Assembly (NCBI GenBank): GCA_050954785.1
Contig: JBPBQO010000036.1
Coordinates: forward strand, 3,015 to 67,014
DNA length: 64,000 bases
Source of the DNA: Lichenicola sp050954785
GTDB lineage: Bacteria; Pseudomonadota; Alphaproteobacteria; Acetobacterales; Acetobacteraceae
Reading direction: 5' to 3'
Shown: piece after piece, positions 46,072 through 54,266 of the stretch
Numbering within the stretch: position 1 is the first letter of the stretch
Layout of the letters: each line of letters opens with the position of its first letter
Notes under the pieces: generated by a model
The model's input: the letters and a program-made list of their open reading frames with translations, nothing else
What the model was told of the DNA's origin: nothing
Database searches by the model: none
Program-made: the position numbers and the translations under genes

Positions 46072-47019
46072 TCAGTCCAACTCCTCTTTCCGACCACCGC
46101 CCGGTCGGTAGCGGGCGATATAGGACGGCACGACCAGCTCGACCGGTGTCGGGACGATACCCAGCGTTTCCAGGCCCGCCATCCCGGCGGCAACCACGTT
46201 GTCGCGTGACAGCATCGCCAGTTGGTCCCGCGTCAACGGCTTGCCGGGCACATGCTCCAGCAGGGCGGCCTGGATACGCGCCAGCCCCATCGGCACGGAA
46301 ACCAGCGGCCGCTTGCGGTGCATTTCCACCAGCATCCAGGCCAGCAGCTCGCGGAAGGTCCAGACCCTGGGTCCGCCGAGCTCGTAGAGCCCGCCGCCGG
46401 GTGCATTCTCCCGCACCACCGCCTGGACGGCGTCGGCAACGTCGCCGGCATAGACCGGCTGCAACTTCGTCTGGCCGCTGAACACCGGCATGATCGGCGA
46501 CAGCCTGGCCATCGCGCCGAACCGGTTGAAGAACGCGTCCTCCGGTCCGAACACCACCGACGGGCGCAGGATGGTGGCGTTCGGGAACGCGGCCCGCACC
46601 GCAGCCTCGCCGCCCGCCTTGCTTCTTCCGTAGGCGCTGGGGCTGTCCGGGTCGGCGCCGATCGCCGACATCTGCACCAGGCGGGCCGTGCCCCCGACGG
46701 CGGCGAGCCTAGCGATTCGGCCGGCGCCCTCCTCGTGCACACGCTGGAAGTCGCCTCGGCGCGCTTCCGCCAGGATGCCGACCAGGTTGACGACGATATC
46801 GGTGCCTTCGAGCGCACGTGCGACCGACGCCTCGTCGGCAAGCGACGCATACATCGGCACGACCTGCCCGACCCGTCCCATCATCCGCAATGCATTGGCG
46901 CTGGCGGTATGGCGCGCGGCGACACGCACCACATGGCCCTGGGCTGCCAGCCGCCGGACGATGTAGCGCCCCAGGAAGCCGGAGCCGCCAAACACCGTCG
47001 CTACGCTGCGGGTTGCCAT
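46072..47019 (-). CDS. NAD(P)-binding protein, complex I NDUFA9-like
   Basis: A 315-residue atypical short-chain dehydrogenase. The Rossmann motif ATVFGGSGFLGRYIVRRLAAQG at the N-terminus, NLVGILAEARRGDFQRVHEEG and SAIGADPDSPSAYGRSKAGGE (YxxxK-like) and ILRPSVVFGPEDAFFNRFG match the NDUFA9 branch, an accessory NADH:ubiquinone oxidoreductase subunit in mitochondria and alphaproteobacteria. The ATG at 47019 places the Rossmann motif at residue 8; an ATG at 47049 is possible. No nuo genes are nearby. A bacterial complex I link is family knowledge, not seen here. Confidence 0.85.
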   Translation of the reverse strand: MATRSVATVFGGSGFLGRYIVRRLAAQGHVVRVAARHTASANALRMMGRVGQVVPMYASLADEASVARALEGTDIVVNLVGILAEARRGDFQRVHEEGAGRIARLAAVGGTARLVQMSAIGADPDSPSAYGRSKAGGEAAVRAAFPNATILRPSVVFGPEDAFFNRFGAMARLSPIMPVFSGQTKLQPVYAGDVADAVQAVVRENAPGGGLYELGGPRVWTFRELLAWMLVEMHRKRPLVSVPMGLARIQAALLEHVPGKPLTRDQLAMLSRDNVVAAGMAGLETLGIVPTPVELVVPSYIARYRPGGGRKEELD

Positions 47020-47209
47020 TCGTATTCGATCCTCATGCCTCGCCGTCACTATAGGCAGCGACGCGCCAGCCTCAAGCCACGCCGGGCGCGGAAGCCCTGC
47101 CGGTGCATCCTCTGACAGCTTCGTGCACGCAGCCAGTTGACGGCACTCCCCCGCCCCGCTAAATCGCCGTCACCACCCGCGGATCGGTTGTTTCGCGGTT
47201 GCCCCTTGA

Positions 47210-47296
47210 GCCCAGGTGGCGGAATTGGTAGACGCGCAGGTTTCAGGTATCTGTGGCCGCAAGGTCGTGGAAGTTCGAGTCTTCTCCTGGGCACCA
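47210..47296 (+). tRNA. tRNA-Leu (anticodon CAG)
   Basis: Acceptor arms GCCCAGG (47210-47216) and CCTGGGC (47286-47292) pair fully, followed by A and an encoded CCA (47294-47296). The D-arm GGCGGAATTGGTAGACGCG is typical of leucine tRNAs. The anticodon stem CAGGT/ATCTG encloses TTCAGGT with CAG at 47244-47246. A long variable arm and the TTCGAGT T-loop follow. Confidence 0.96.
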
Positions 47297-47308
47297 AAGG
47301 ACGTTCGA

Positions 47309-47331
47309 CATCCCGACCAGTGGTCGGGATG
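47309..47331 (+). terminator. Strong hairpin after tRNA-Leu
   Basis: CATCCCGACC at 47309-47318 and GGTCGGGATG at 47322-47331 form a perfect ten-base stem with an AGT loop; the stem continues outward (TCGA/TCGA) past one bulged G. It begins 12 bases after the tRNA. No T-run follows, so it may terminate weakly or protect the 3' end during processing. Confidence 0.55.
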
Positions 47332-47412
47332 GTCGACCGACAGTCTCCCGCCATATCATAAGACGCTGAATTTTCAGACGGCTGCCTGAACAGGCGTCGT
47401 GGGACCAAAATT

Positions 47413-48066
47413 GTGAGCGTCACGCAATTCATGCCGAACGCGACCATCCATCTGCATCAGGGCGATCTTCCGGACGGCATATCGTTCGGTGCGTCCGTTG
47501 CCGTCGATACCGAAACCATGGGTCTCGAGCCGCACCGCGACCGTCTCTGTCTGGTTCAGCTTTCGGCTGGCGACGGCACCGCCCATCTGGTCCAGATCGT
47601 ACCGCCACGGCTGGGTGGACATGGCGCCGACTGTCCGAACCTGAAGCGGCTGCTGTCGGATACCGGCGTGGTCAAGCTGATGCACTTCGCGCGATTCGAC
47701 GTGGCGATCCTGCAGCATGCGCTCGACATCACCGTGGCGCCGATCAAGTGCACAAAGATCGCCGCCAAGCTGGTGCGCACCTTCACCGACCGGCACGGCC
47801 TTGCCCAGTTGTCGCGCGAGCTGCTCGGCGTCGAGATGAGCAAGCAGCAGCAGACCTCCGACTGGGGCGCGCGCGACCTGTCGCCGGAACAACTGGCCTA
47901 TGCGGCATCCGACGTTCTGCATCTGCATGCGCTCTGGTCGCGCCTGGAGGCTCTGCTGGTGCGCGAACAGCGCCTTGAGCTGGCCGAGGCCTGCTTCGCC
48001 TTCATGCCGGCCCGCGCCAGGCTCGACCTGCTCGGCTACGAGCTTCCGGATATCTTCGCGCACTGA
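47413..48066 (+). CDS. rnd: Ribonuclease D-like 3'-5' exoribonuclease
   Basis: A 217-residue DEDD exonuclease. The acidic residues are in VAVDTETMGL (Exo I), HFARFDVAIL (Exo II) and YAASDVLHLHALW (Exo III, Tyr/Asp). It is short: the HRDC domain of E. coli RNase D is missing, as is usual for the alphaproteobacterial form. It would trim tRNA 3' ends or other RNAs. GTG at 47413 or ATG at 47431 could start it. It follows the tRNA-Leu gene on the same strand by 116 bases. Confidence 0.88.
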   Translation: MSVTQFMPNATIHLHQGDLPDGISFGASVAVDTETMGLEPHRDRLCLVQLSAGDGTAHLVQIVPPRLGGHGADCPNLKRLLSDTGVVKLMHFARFDVAILQHALDITVAPIKCTKIAAKLVRTFTDRHGLAQLSRELLGVEMSKQQQTSDWGARDLSPEQLAYAASDVLHLHALWSRLEALLVREQRLELAEACFAFMPARARLDLLGYELPDIFAH

Positions 48067-48283
48067 GCCCGGCTGCGATGGGTTCGGTTGACGCAACCCG
48101 ACCCGGATGTCCATACAGGCCGGTTCCTGACGGCCGCGCCACGGAACGGTCGAACCATGCCGAACGGCCTGTGGAGATCGTGAACGCCTTGAACAACATG
48201 ACATTGATTGCAGGTGAACTCGGGATGGTCCGGCACGCCGCGACCACTTCGAGACGCATGCATCATGTCCCAGGGACCGGCCG

Positions 48284-49189
48284 ATGACCTCGCGGCCAAC
48301 CTTGCGCGATGGCCGGCCATCGGACGGTCCGGGTTCCGGCACTGGGTCGCCGACTGGCTCCGGCGTCGGATTACCGAGCACCGGCGGGGCGAATGCAGCC
48401 GGCGATGCCGCCGACGCGCTTCAGCCAAGTGCGACCGTCGCCCGCCGGCGGCTCAGTCTGGAGCAGAACCAGGGCAGCTTCCGTCGTGTACCGAACTCCA
48501 GCGAGATCGCCCGCCGGCGCAGGCTGTTGCGCTGGACCAAATGGGTGCTGCCAGCCGCGGCACTGCTGTTGCTCGTGTCTATCGCCACATGGCCGGAGCT
48601 GGACCGCTCGATGAACAGTGCCCGCATGGGGCTGAAACAGGTATCCCATGTGCAGGTCGATAGCGGACGGATGCTCGGGGCGCGCTATCACGGGCTCGAC
48701 AGCCATGATCGTCCATACATGATCACGTCCGATGAGGCGCAGCAGGTGACCGGCAAGGCGGCTCCGGCGGTGCCTGGCACTCACGCGGGCAAAGGCGAAG
48801 ACCGCGTCAACCTGACCAGGCCGATCGCTGACTCGCTCGACCAGAGCGGAAACTGGACCCGGATCAGCGCGCAGACCGGGGTCTATATGCAGCACGGCCA
48901 ACTCCTCGACCTTAGCCGCGACGTCACGCTGTATCGGGACGACGGTATCATGATGACCAGTCCGGTCGCCGGCCTCGATCTCCGAAGCGGCGTGGTTGCA
49001 TCCGACAACTGGGTGCATGTCGAAGGCCCGTTCGGCGTGCTGGACGCACAAGGCTTTCTGATCTCCCAGCGGGACGGGCTGGCGCAGTTTCGCGGGCCGG
49101 CCCGGCTGGTCCTGAACGACGACCGGGTGGCGCGGCCGGCCACCAATACCCCCACCACCGAGAATTCGGCCGCCGGAGCGACACGATGA
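48284..49189 (+). CDS. lptC: LPS export ABC transporter periplasmic protein LptC
   Basis: A 301-residue protein. A polar, Gly/Ser-rich cytoplasmic N-terminus of about 85 residues is unusually long for LptC; one transmembrane helix follows (WVLPAAALLLLVSIATW, about residues 87-103), then a periplasmic beta-jellyroll (about 115-280). LptC anchors the LptA bridge to LptBFG. It overlaps lptA by ATGA. The 217 bases upstream, after rnd, hold no convincing gene. Confidence 0.85.
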   Translation: MTSRPTLRDGRPSDGPGSGTGSPTGSGVGLPSTGGANAAGDAADALQPSATVARRRLSLEQNQGSFRRVPNSSEIARRRRLLRWTKWVLPAAALLLLVSIATWPELDRSMNSARMGLKQVSHVQVDSGRMLGARYHGLDSHDRPYMITSDEAQQVTGKAAPAVPGTHAGKGEDRVNLTRPIADSLDQSGNWTRISAQTGVYMQHGQLLDLSRDVTLYRDDGIMMTSPVAGLDLRSGVVASDNWVHVEGPFGVLDAQGFLISQRDGLAQFRGPARLVLNDDRVARPATNTPTTENSAAGATR

Positions 49190-50238
49190 GTTTGGCCAGA
49201 CTGCGGGTTATCGCCCGGACGGGAGCGGCATTCGCGGCGATGATGGTGTTCGCCGGGCACGCCCGCGCGCAGCAGATCGACCTGTCGCATGGCGGCCAGA
49301 TCACGGTGACCGCGGTGGGCGGCTTCGACTGGGACCAGAAGGCCCAGACGGTGACCGCCTATGGCAGCGCCCAGGCGGTTCGTGGCGGCGTAACCATCAC
49401 GTCGGATCGGCTGATCGCCTATTACCGCAAGAAGGCGGGCACGGCGTCCGCCGTCACGCCCACTGCAGCGACGACGCCGGCTCCGCAGCCGACGCCCGAG
49501 AATCCGACCGGGATGCCCGCCACCGATGCCAAGGCACCCGGCGGGACCACGATCATGCCCGGTGGAGACACGTCCGCCACCGAGATCTACCGGATCGTCG
49601 CGATCGGCCATGTGCATATCTTCACCGCGACCCAGCAGGCGTTCGGCGACCACGGCATCTATGATATCGACCAGGCGGTCATGGTGCTGACCGGCCACGA
49701 TCTGAGGCTGATCACGCCACAGGACGTTCTGACCGCGCGCGATCAGATGGAATACGGATCGCAGACACGCATCTCGGTCGGCCGCGGCAATGCCGTCGTC
49801 ACCACCAACGATGGCCGCCGTATCCAGGCCGACGTGCTGGTCGGCTATAGCGCGCCGCCGGCGGCCCAGCCTGCCGGCGCGAAACCCGCCGACGCTACCG
49901 CGAAGCCGGCCAACAGCGGCCAGGACCCGATCGGCAGCAGTGGCAAGCTGGAGAAGGTGAACGCGTTCGGGAACGTCATCGTCCGCACGCAGACCGAAAC
50001 CGTGCGCGGCGACCGCGGCGTGTATGTGCCGGATACCGGAATTGCGCGCATAGTCGGTAACGTCCACATCACGCGTGGCCAGAACCAGTTGAACGGGGCC
50101 GCCGCAATCGTGAACATGCATACCGGTATCGCGACCCTGAGCGAGGACCCCGGCGCTCGCGTCCAGGGCCTGATCGTGCCCAACGACACACAGGGCGCAC
50201 CCGCCAGAACACCGGGCAAGGCGGCGGCCACGCCATGA
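49186..50238 (+). CDS. lptA: LPS transport periplasmic bridge protein LptA
   Basis: A 350-residue OstA/LptA protein, about twice the usual length. The signal peptide is residues 1-28 (ends GHARA). The jellyroll is split by two low-complexity Pro/Ala-rich insertions, about residues 84-128 and 222-252. Conserved beta segments include AYGSAQAVRGGVTITSDRL, HVHIFTATQQAFGDHGIY and GNVHITRGQNQLNG. It carries LPS from the inner to the outer membrane. ATGA overlaps link it to lptC and lptB. Confidence 0.88.
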   Translation: MSLARLRVIARTGAAFAAMMVFAGHARAQQIDLSHGGQITVTAVGGFDWDQKAQTVTAYGSAQAVRGGVTITSDRLIAYYRKKAGTASAVTPTAATTPAPQPTPENPTGMPATDAKAPGGTTIMPGGDTSATEIYRIVAIGHVHIFTATQQAFGDHGIYDIDQAVMVLTGHDLRLITPQDVLTARDQMEYGSQTRISVGRGNAVVTTNDGRRIQADVLVGYSAPPAAQPAGAKPADATAKPANSGQDPIGSSGKLEKVNAFGNVIVRTQTETVRGDRGVYVPDTGIARIVGNVHITRGQNQLNGAAAIVNMHTGIATLSEDPGARVQGLIVPNDTQGAPARTPGKAAATP

Positions 50239-51023
50239 ATGAAATCAAGCCACGCGCCGGCGATACCACAAGCAGCAGCGCCGGCAGCAGCGCAAGCGCC
50301 ACGGATGGCCTGCACGCGCACGCCGTCGGCAAAACCTACAAGAAGCGCGAAGTGGTGCAGAACGTTTCGGTCAGCGTTCGCCGCGGCGAAGCGGTCGGGC
50401 TGCTCGGGCCGAACGGCGCCGGCAAGACCACGACGTTCTATATGATTGTCGGACTGGTGCAGCCAGATACCGGTTCGATCAGCCTGGACGGTGCCGACAT
50501 CACGCAGCTCCCGATGTACCGGCGCGCCCGGCTCGGCATCGGCTACCTGCCGCAGGAGGCCAGCATCTTCCGCGGCCTGAATGTCGAGCAGAACATCATG
50601 GCGGCGCTCGAGGTGGTCGAACCCGATCCGGACCGGCGCGACACCATGCTGGACGGGCTATTGGCCGAGTTCGGCATCGGCCATCTGCGGCGATCGCCGT
50701 CGCTTGCTCTGTCCGGCGGCGAGCGTCGCCGCCTGGAGATTGCCCGCGCCCTGGCCAGCCAGCCGAACTACATCCTGCTCGACGAGCCGCTTGCGGGAAT
50801 CGATCCCATCGCGGTCGGCGAGATTCGCGATCTCGTATCGCATTTGAAACATCGCGGCATCGGCGTGCTGATCACCGACCATAACGTTCGCGAAACGCTC
50901 GAGATCATCGACCGGGCCTACATCATGCATGGCGGCCAGATGCTGATGGAGGGCGTACCGGAGGAGGTGGTCGCACACGAGGACGTGCGGCGCGTCTACC
51001 TCGGGGAAAGATTTTCGTTGTAG
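50235..51023 (+). CDS. lptB: LPS export ABC transporter ATP-binding protein LptB
   Basis: A 262-residue ATPase. Walker A GPNGAGKTT, Q-loop YLPQEASIF, signature LSGGERRRLEIARAL and Walker B LLDEPLAGID are all intact. About 25 Ser/Ala-rich residues precede the core. LptB powers extraction of LPS by LptFG. It overlaps lptA by ATGA and precedes rpoN by nine bases, the widely conserved order. Confidence 0.95.
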   Translation: MNEIKPRAGDTTSSSAGSSASATDGLHAHAVGKTYKKREVVQNVSVSVRRGEAVGLLGPNGAGKTTTFYMIVGLVQPDTGSISLDGADITQLPMYRRARLGIGYLPQEASIFRGLNVEQNIMAALEVVEPDPDRRDTMLDGLLAEFGIGHLRRSPSLALSGGERRRLEIARALASQPNYILLDEPLAGIDPIAVGEIRDLVSHLKHRGIGVLITDHNVRETLEIIDRAYIMHGGQMLMEGVPEEVVAHEDVRRVYLGERFSL

Positions 51024-51032
51024 CCTCCGGTC

Positions 51033-52568
51033 ATGGCAATCGGACCACGGCTGGAGCTAAGGCAGACGCAGAATCTGGTCATGACGCCTCAGCTGCGTCA
51101 GGCCATCAAGCTTCTCCAATTCTCGAATTTCGAGGTCGCCGCGTTCATCGAGGAAGAGCTCGAGCGCAATCCCCTGCTCGAACGTGATGAGCGTATCGAC
51201 ATCCCGCCCGAGCGCCCGGCGCTCGACCAGCGTGTCGACGATCGCGCCGCCTCGGCCGCCGAGCCGGTCTCCACCGATCTGCTGGTCTCCGGCGACACAT
51301 TGCCGAGCGATCACCACGCGCCGCTCGATACCGATCATGCGGAACAGTTCGACGACGGTCCCTACGATGGCGGCTACCAGGATGACGGCGGTGGCTCGGA
51401 CCGCAGCGACTGGGGCATGGGACGCGGTGCATCCTCGGCGGGCAACCCGGAGGGGCTCGACGGTGTGGCGCAACTGGTCGCGCATGCCCGCACGCTGCGC
51501 GAGCACCTGAGCGAGCAACTGCGGCTGGCGTTCGACGATCCGGCCGAACGACTGATCGGTGCACACCTGATCGCGCTCCTCGACGGGGCCGGACGGGTAC
51601 TGGTCGACGACGCCGCACTCGCCCTCGCCCTTGGCAGCAGCGAAAAGCTCGTGGCGTCGGTGCGGGGACGGATGATGCGCTTCGACCCGGCGGGAATCTT
51701 CGCGGTCGACCTCAAGAGCTGCCTCGCTGCCCAGCTTGCCGACCGGAACCGGCTCGACCCGGCCATGGTGGCGCTACTCGACAATCTGGAGCTGCTGGGA
51801 CGTCGCGAGCTCAAGCGCCTGCAGGCAGTGTGCGAAGTCGATGCCGAGGATCTTGCGGAGATGATCGCCGAGATCAAGGCGCTCGATCCGAAGCCCGGCG
51901 CCAGCTTCGACATCGTGCCACCTTTGCCGATCGTGCCGGACGTGCTGATGCGCGCAGCCCCTGGCGGCGACTGGCTGCTGGAGCTGAACCCGGAAACCAT
52001 GCCCCGGCTGCTGGTATCGGAGGCGTTCCACGCCAAGGTCCTGTTGCGCTCGCCGAAGGAGGATCGCGCCTTTCTGTCGGAGAAGCTGGCCAGTGCCAAC
52101 TGGCTGGTAAAGTCGCTGCATCAGCGCGCGCAGACCATCCTGAAAGTATCCAGCGAGGTGATGCGTCAGCAGGAGGCGTTCCTGCGTCGCGGCGTCGGGC
52201 ATCTGCGTCCGCTGATCCTGCGCGACATCGCCGAGGCGGTGGAAATGCACGAAAGCACGGTCAGCCGGGTCACGGCCAACAAGTACATCTCGACCCCGCG
52301 CGGGTTGTTCGAACTAAAATACTTTTTCACAGCGTCGATCGCCGGGACGGCCGGTGGCGAAAGCCATAGTGCCGAGGCCGTCCGATACCGGATCAGGGGC
52401 ATGGTGGCCGCCGAAACGCTCCAGACCATCCTGTCGGATGACGCGATCGTTGCAGCGTTGCGACGGGAAGGCGTGGACATCGCCCGCCGGACCGTGGCCA
52501 AATATCGCGATGCCCTCCGGATCCCGAGTTCCGTGCAGCGTAAGAGGGACAAGTCCCTCCCCGCGTGA
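51033..52568 (+). CDS. rpoN: RNA polymerase sigma-54 factor
   Basis: A 511-residue sigma-54. Region I is LRQTQNLVMTPQLRQAIKLL (glutamine-rich activator-contact region), region II is an acidic linker with Asp/Gly-rich stretch, and region III ends with the helix-turn-helix and the RpoN box ARRTVAKYR. It directs transcription from -24/-12 promoters with enhancer-binding activators. It follows lptB closely and is followed by hpf, as in most proteobacteria. Confidence 0.96.
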   Translation: MAIGPRLELRQTQNLVMTPQLRQAIKLLQFSNFEVAAFIEEELERNPLLERDERIDIPPERPALDQRVDDRAASAAEPVSTDLLVSGDTLPSDHHAPLDTDHAEQFDDGPYDGGYQDDGGGSDRSDWGMGRGASSAGNPEGLDGVAQLVAHARTLREHLSEQLRLAFDDPAERLIGAHLIALLDGAGRVLVDDAALALALGSSEKLVASVRGRMMRFDPAGIFAVDLKSCLAAQLADRNRLDPAMVALLDNLELLGRRELKRLQAVCEVDAEDLAEMIAEIKALDPKPGASFDIVPPLPIVPDVLMRAAPGGDWLLELNPETMPRLLVSEAFHAKVLLRSPKEDRAFLSEKLASANWLVKSLHQRAQTILKVSSEVMRQQEAFLRRGVGHLRPLILRDIAEAVEMHESTVSRVTANKYISTPRGLFELKYFFTASIAGTAGGESHSAEAVRYRIRGMVAAETLQTILSDDAIVAALRREGVDIARRTVAKYRDALRIPSSVQRKRDKSLPA

Positions 52569-52615
52569 CGGCGCCTGGAAGCCGGTCGAACTTCCTCAAG
52601 CGGAGCGAACACCGC

Positions 52616-53218
52616 ATGCAGATTAGCGTCGCCGGCAAGCAGATCGACCTTTCGGACGCGCTTCGAACGCGCGTCACGACCCATCTGGATACGATTGCCG
52701 AGAAGTATTTCGACCATGCGCTCGAGGCGAGCGTGACGTTCGGACGGGCGCGCAGCTTTTTCACCTGCGACATCAACGTCCATGCCGCACGTGGCTTGGT
52801 GGTGCGTGGCGAGGGCGAGGCTGCGGATGCACATGGCGCGTTCGACGACGCAGCCGAGCATATTGCGAAACGGCTGAGGCGTTACAGGCGCCGGGTCAAC
52901 GAACACTCCAGGGATCTGGCACAGCGTCGTCCGGAAGTGGGCCGCCAATACATCCTGCGGCAGGAGGAGGAGATCCGCGTCGACCATACCTCCGAGGCTG
53001 TATCGGCGTCACCCGCTTCCCAGACCTACGCCACGATCATCGCCGAGCAGGAGACGCAGATCGCGACGCTGACGGTCGGTGAAGCGGTGATGCAGCTCGA
53101 TCTCGCCGACCGGACCGTGCTGATGTTCCGCAACAGCGCCAGTGGCGGCATCAACGTGGTATATCGCCGCCCGGATGGCCATATCGGCTGGCTTGACCCC
53201 GACCCCAACACCCACTGA
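52616..53218 (+). CDS. hpf: Ribosome hibernation promoting factor, long form
   Basis: A 200-residue long-type HPF. The N-terminal domain (MQISVAGKQIDLSDALRTRV, beta-alpha fold, about residues 1-105) binds the 30S decoding site; the C-terminal domain (about 140-200) has ETQIATLTVGEAVMQLDLAD and FRNSASGGINVVYRRPDGHIG, which dimerises 70S ribosomes into 100S particles. GGAG at 52602-52605 is ten bases before the ATG at 52616. It is last in lptCAB-rpoN-hpf; ptsN, often next, is absent. Confidence 0.93.
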   Translation: MQISVAGKQIDLSDALRTRVTTHLDTIAEKYFDHALEASVTFGRARSFFTCDINVHAARGLVVRGEGEAADAHGAFDDAAEHIAKRLRRYRRRVNEHSRDLAQRRPEVGRQYILRQEEEIRVDHTSEAVSASPASQTYATIIAEQETQIATLTVGEAVMQLDLADRTVLMFRNSASGGINVVYRRPDGHIGWLDPDPNTH

Positions 53219-53225
53219 GTGGTTC

Positions 53226-53283
53226 CCGAAGGCACGCCTTCGGCGGGGGCCAGGGGCAGCGCCCCTGGCCTTGCTTCTCTTTG
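53226..53283 (+). terminator. Double-hairpin terminator, REP-like element, after hpf
   Basis: Two hairpins lie in tandem. The first is CCGAAGGC-AC-GCCTTCGG at 53226-53243. The second is a ten-base stem, GGCCAGGGGC at 53248-53257 with GCCCCTGGCC at 53261-53270 and an AGC loop, followed by TTGCTTCTCTTTG at 53271-53283. The second hairpin and T-rich tail look like a rho-independent terminator. The pair also looks like a repetitive extragenic palindrome element. Confidence 0.75.
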
Positions 53284-53284
53284 T

Positions 53285-53533
53285 CTAGTGAACCAGCGCC
53301 GGCACCATCTCGTGCTGCCGGATCGCCGCGAACGCCACGTCCCTGTCTCCGGTCAATGCCATCGGCGTACCGTCCGCGGCATGGATCGCGAACGCCGCAT
53401 TCCCGTCGACGACGACCGACTTGACGTAAGCAAGCTGGGCAACGCCCAGGGCCAGAAGCTGGCTCGCCGTCAGGTGACGGATATCCAGCGTGGCAAGTGA
53501 AAGTTCATTCGAATCAGTCGTAGTCGTATCCAT
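53285..53533 (-). CDS. DUF1150 family small protein
   Basis: An 82-residue cytoplasmic protein. LALGVAQLAYVKSV and IHAADGTPMALTGDRDVAFA are the DUF1150 signature, and the gene commonly follows an hsp20 gene in alphaproteobacteria, as here. Function is unknown. The start MDTTTTDSNELSL at 53533 has AGGACA about eight bases upstream; an in-frame extension to 53611 overlaps the hsp20 stop. Confidence 0.85.
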   Translation of the reverse strand: MDTTTTDSNELSLATLDIRHLTASQLLALGVAQLAYVKSVVVDGNAAFAIHAADGTPMALTGDRDVAFAAIRQHEMVPALVH

Positions 53534-53607
53534 CGAATTTGTCCTAAGGCAGGTCATTCGCATCCCAAAGCGGGCATGCGGGTGCCTCCGAAATTGCTGG
53601 TGACGTC

Positions 53608-54111
53608 TCAATCGTTGGTCGGCACAGTCCGAATTGCTCTCGGCGGCCTGGCCTGCACCACGTCGCCGGTTGCCGCACGTCCGGGCTCGCGTCCATGGTC
53701 GGGTCCCTTGGAAATCTCGATCCGCTTGACCCGGACCTCGGGTTGCGGCCGGGCCAGATCGATGTGGAGCAACCCGCTATCGAGCCACGCACCGGCGATC
53801 TCGATTCCCTCCGCAAGCACGAACGCCCGTTGGAACTGCCGCGCGGCGATGCCCCGATGCAGGAAGGTCCGTCCCTGGGTATCGTCGGACTGGCGCCCGC
53901 GAATTACCAGCTGGTTGTCCTCCTGGGTGATCTGGAGGTCGTCCATAGAGAAGCCCGCAACGGCGAGCGAGATACGCAACCCGGTCGGGCCGGTCTGCTC
54001 GATGTTGTAGGGTGGATAGCCATCGGACGATGTTTTCGCCGCACGTTCGAGCATCTGCTCGAGATGGTCGAAGCCGAGGAACATCGGAGACGCAAAAAGT
54101 CTGCCGGACAT
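53608..54111 (-). CDS. Small heat shock protein, Hsp20/IbpA type
   Basis: A 167-residue alpha-crystallin-domain chaperone. The domain covers about residues 35-140: YNIEQTGPTGLRISLAVAGFS, LVIRGRQ, and the strand with RTFLHRGIAARQFQRAFVLAEGIE. The C-terminal tail carries a short hydrophobic tail typical of IbpA forms but no clear IxI motif. The start MSGRLFASPMFLGFD follows a very strong AAGGAGGAGG. It binds unfolding proteins. DUF1150 follows it on the same strand. Confidence 0.92.
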   Translation of the reverse strand: MSGRLFASPMFLGFDHLEQMLERAAKTSSDGYPPYNIEQTGPTGLRISLAVAGFSMDDLQITQEDNQLVIRGRQSDDTQGRTFLHRGIAARQFQRAFVLAEGIEIAGAWLDSGLLHIDLARPQPEVRVKRIEISKGPDHGREPGRAATGDVVQARPPRAIRTVPTND

Positions 54112-54163
54112 GAAAAGCCTCCTCCTTGGAGCGAGACGAAAGGCCACGGCCCGAAGCGCCGTG
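54112..54163 (-). promoter_or_regulatory. Structured 5' leader of hsp20, possible RNA thermometer
   Basis: On the minus strand the leader contains a hairpin (CACGGC/GCCGTG at 54145-54163, seven-base loop). Nearer the start, GCCTTT (54144-54139) can pair with GGAGGC (54122-54117), which is part of the Shine-Dalgarno. Sequestering it at low temperature would be a ROSE-like thermometer, common before alphaproteobacterial hsp20 genes. Confidence 0.4.
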
Positions 54164-54266
54164 ATCAATTCGATATGGCAATCGGCGGCCTGCTCTGCAA
54201 GCCATGGCGGTCAGTGTGCGCGATCCGGCCCTGGTGTATAGTCGCGTCGGTCGCTACATCGCCGCA

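Noticed and set aside
48067..48283. A 69-codon open frame between rnd and lptC
   Set aside because: No ribosome site, no motif, and it runs into the lptC start; treated as leader sequence.
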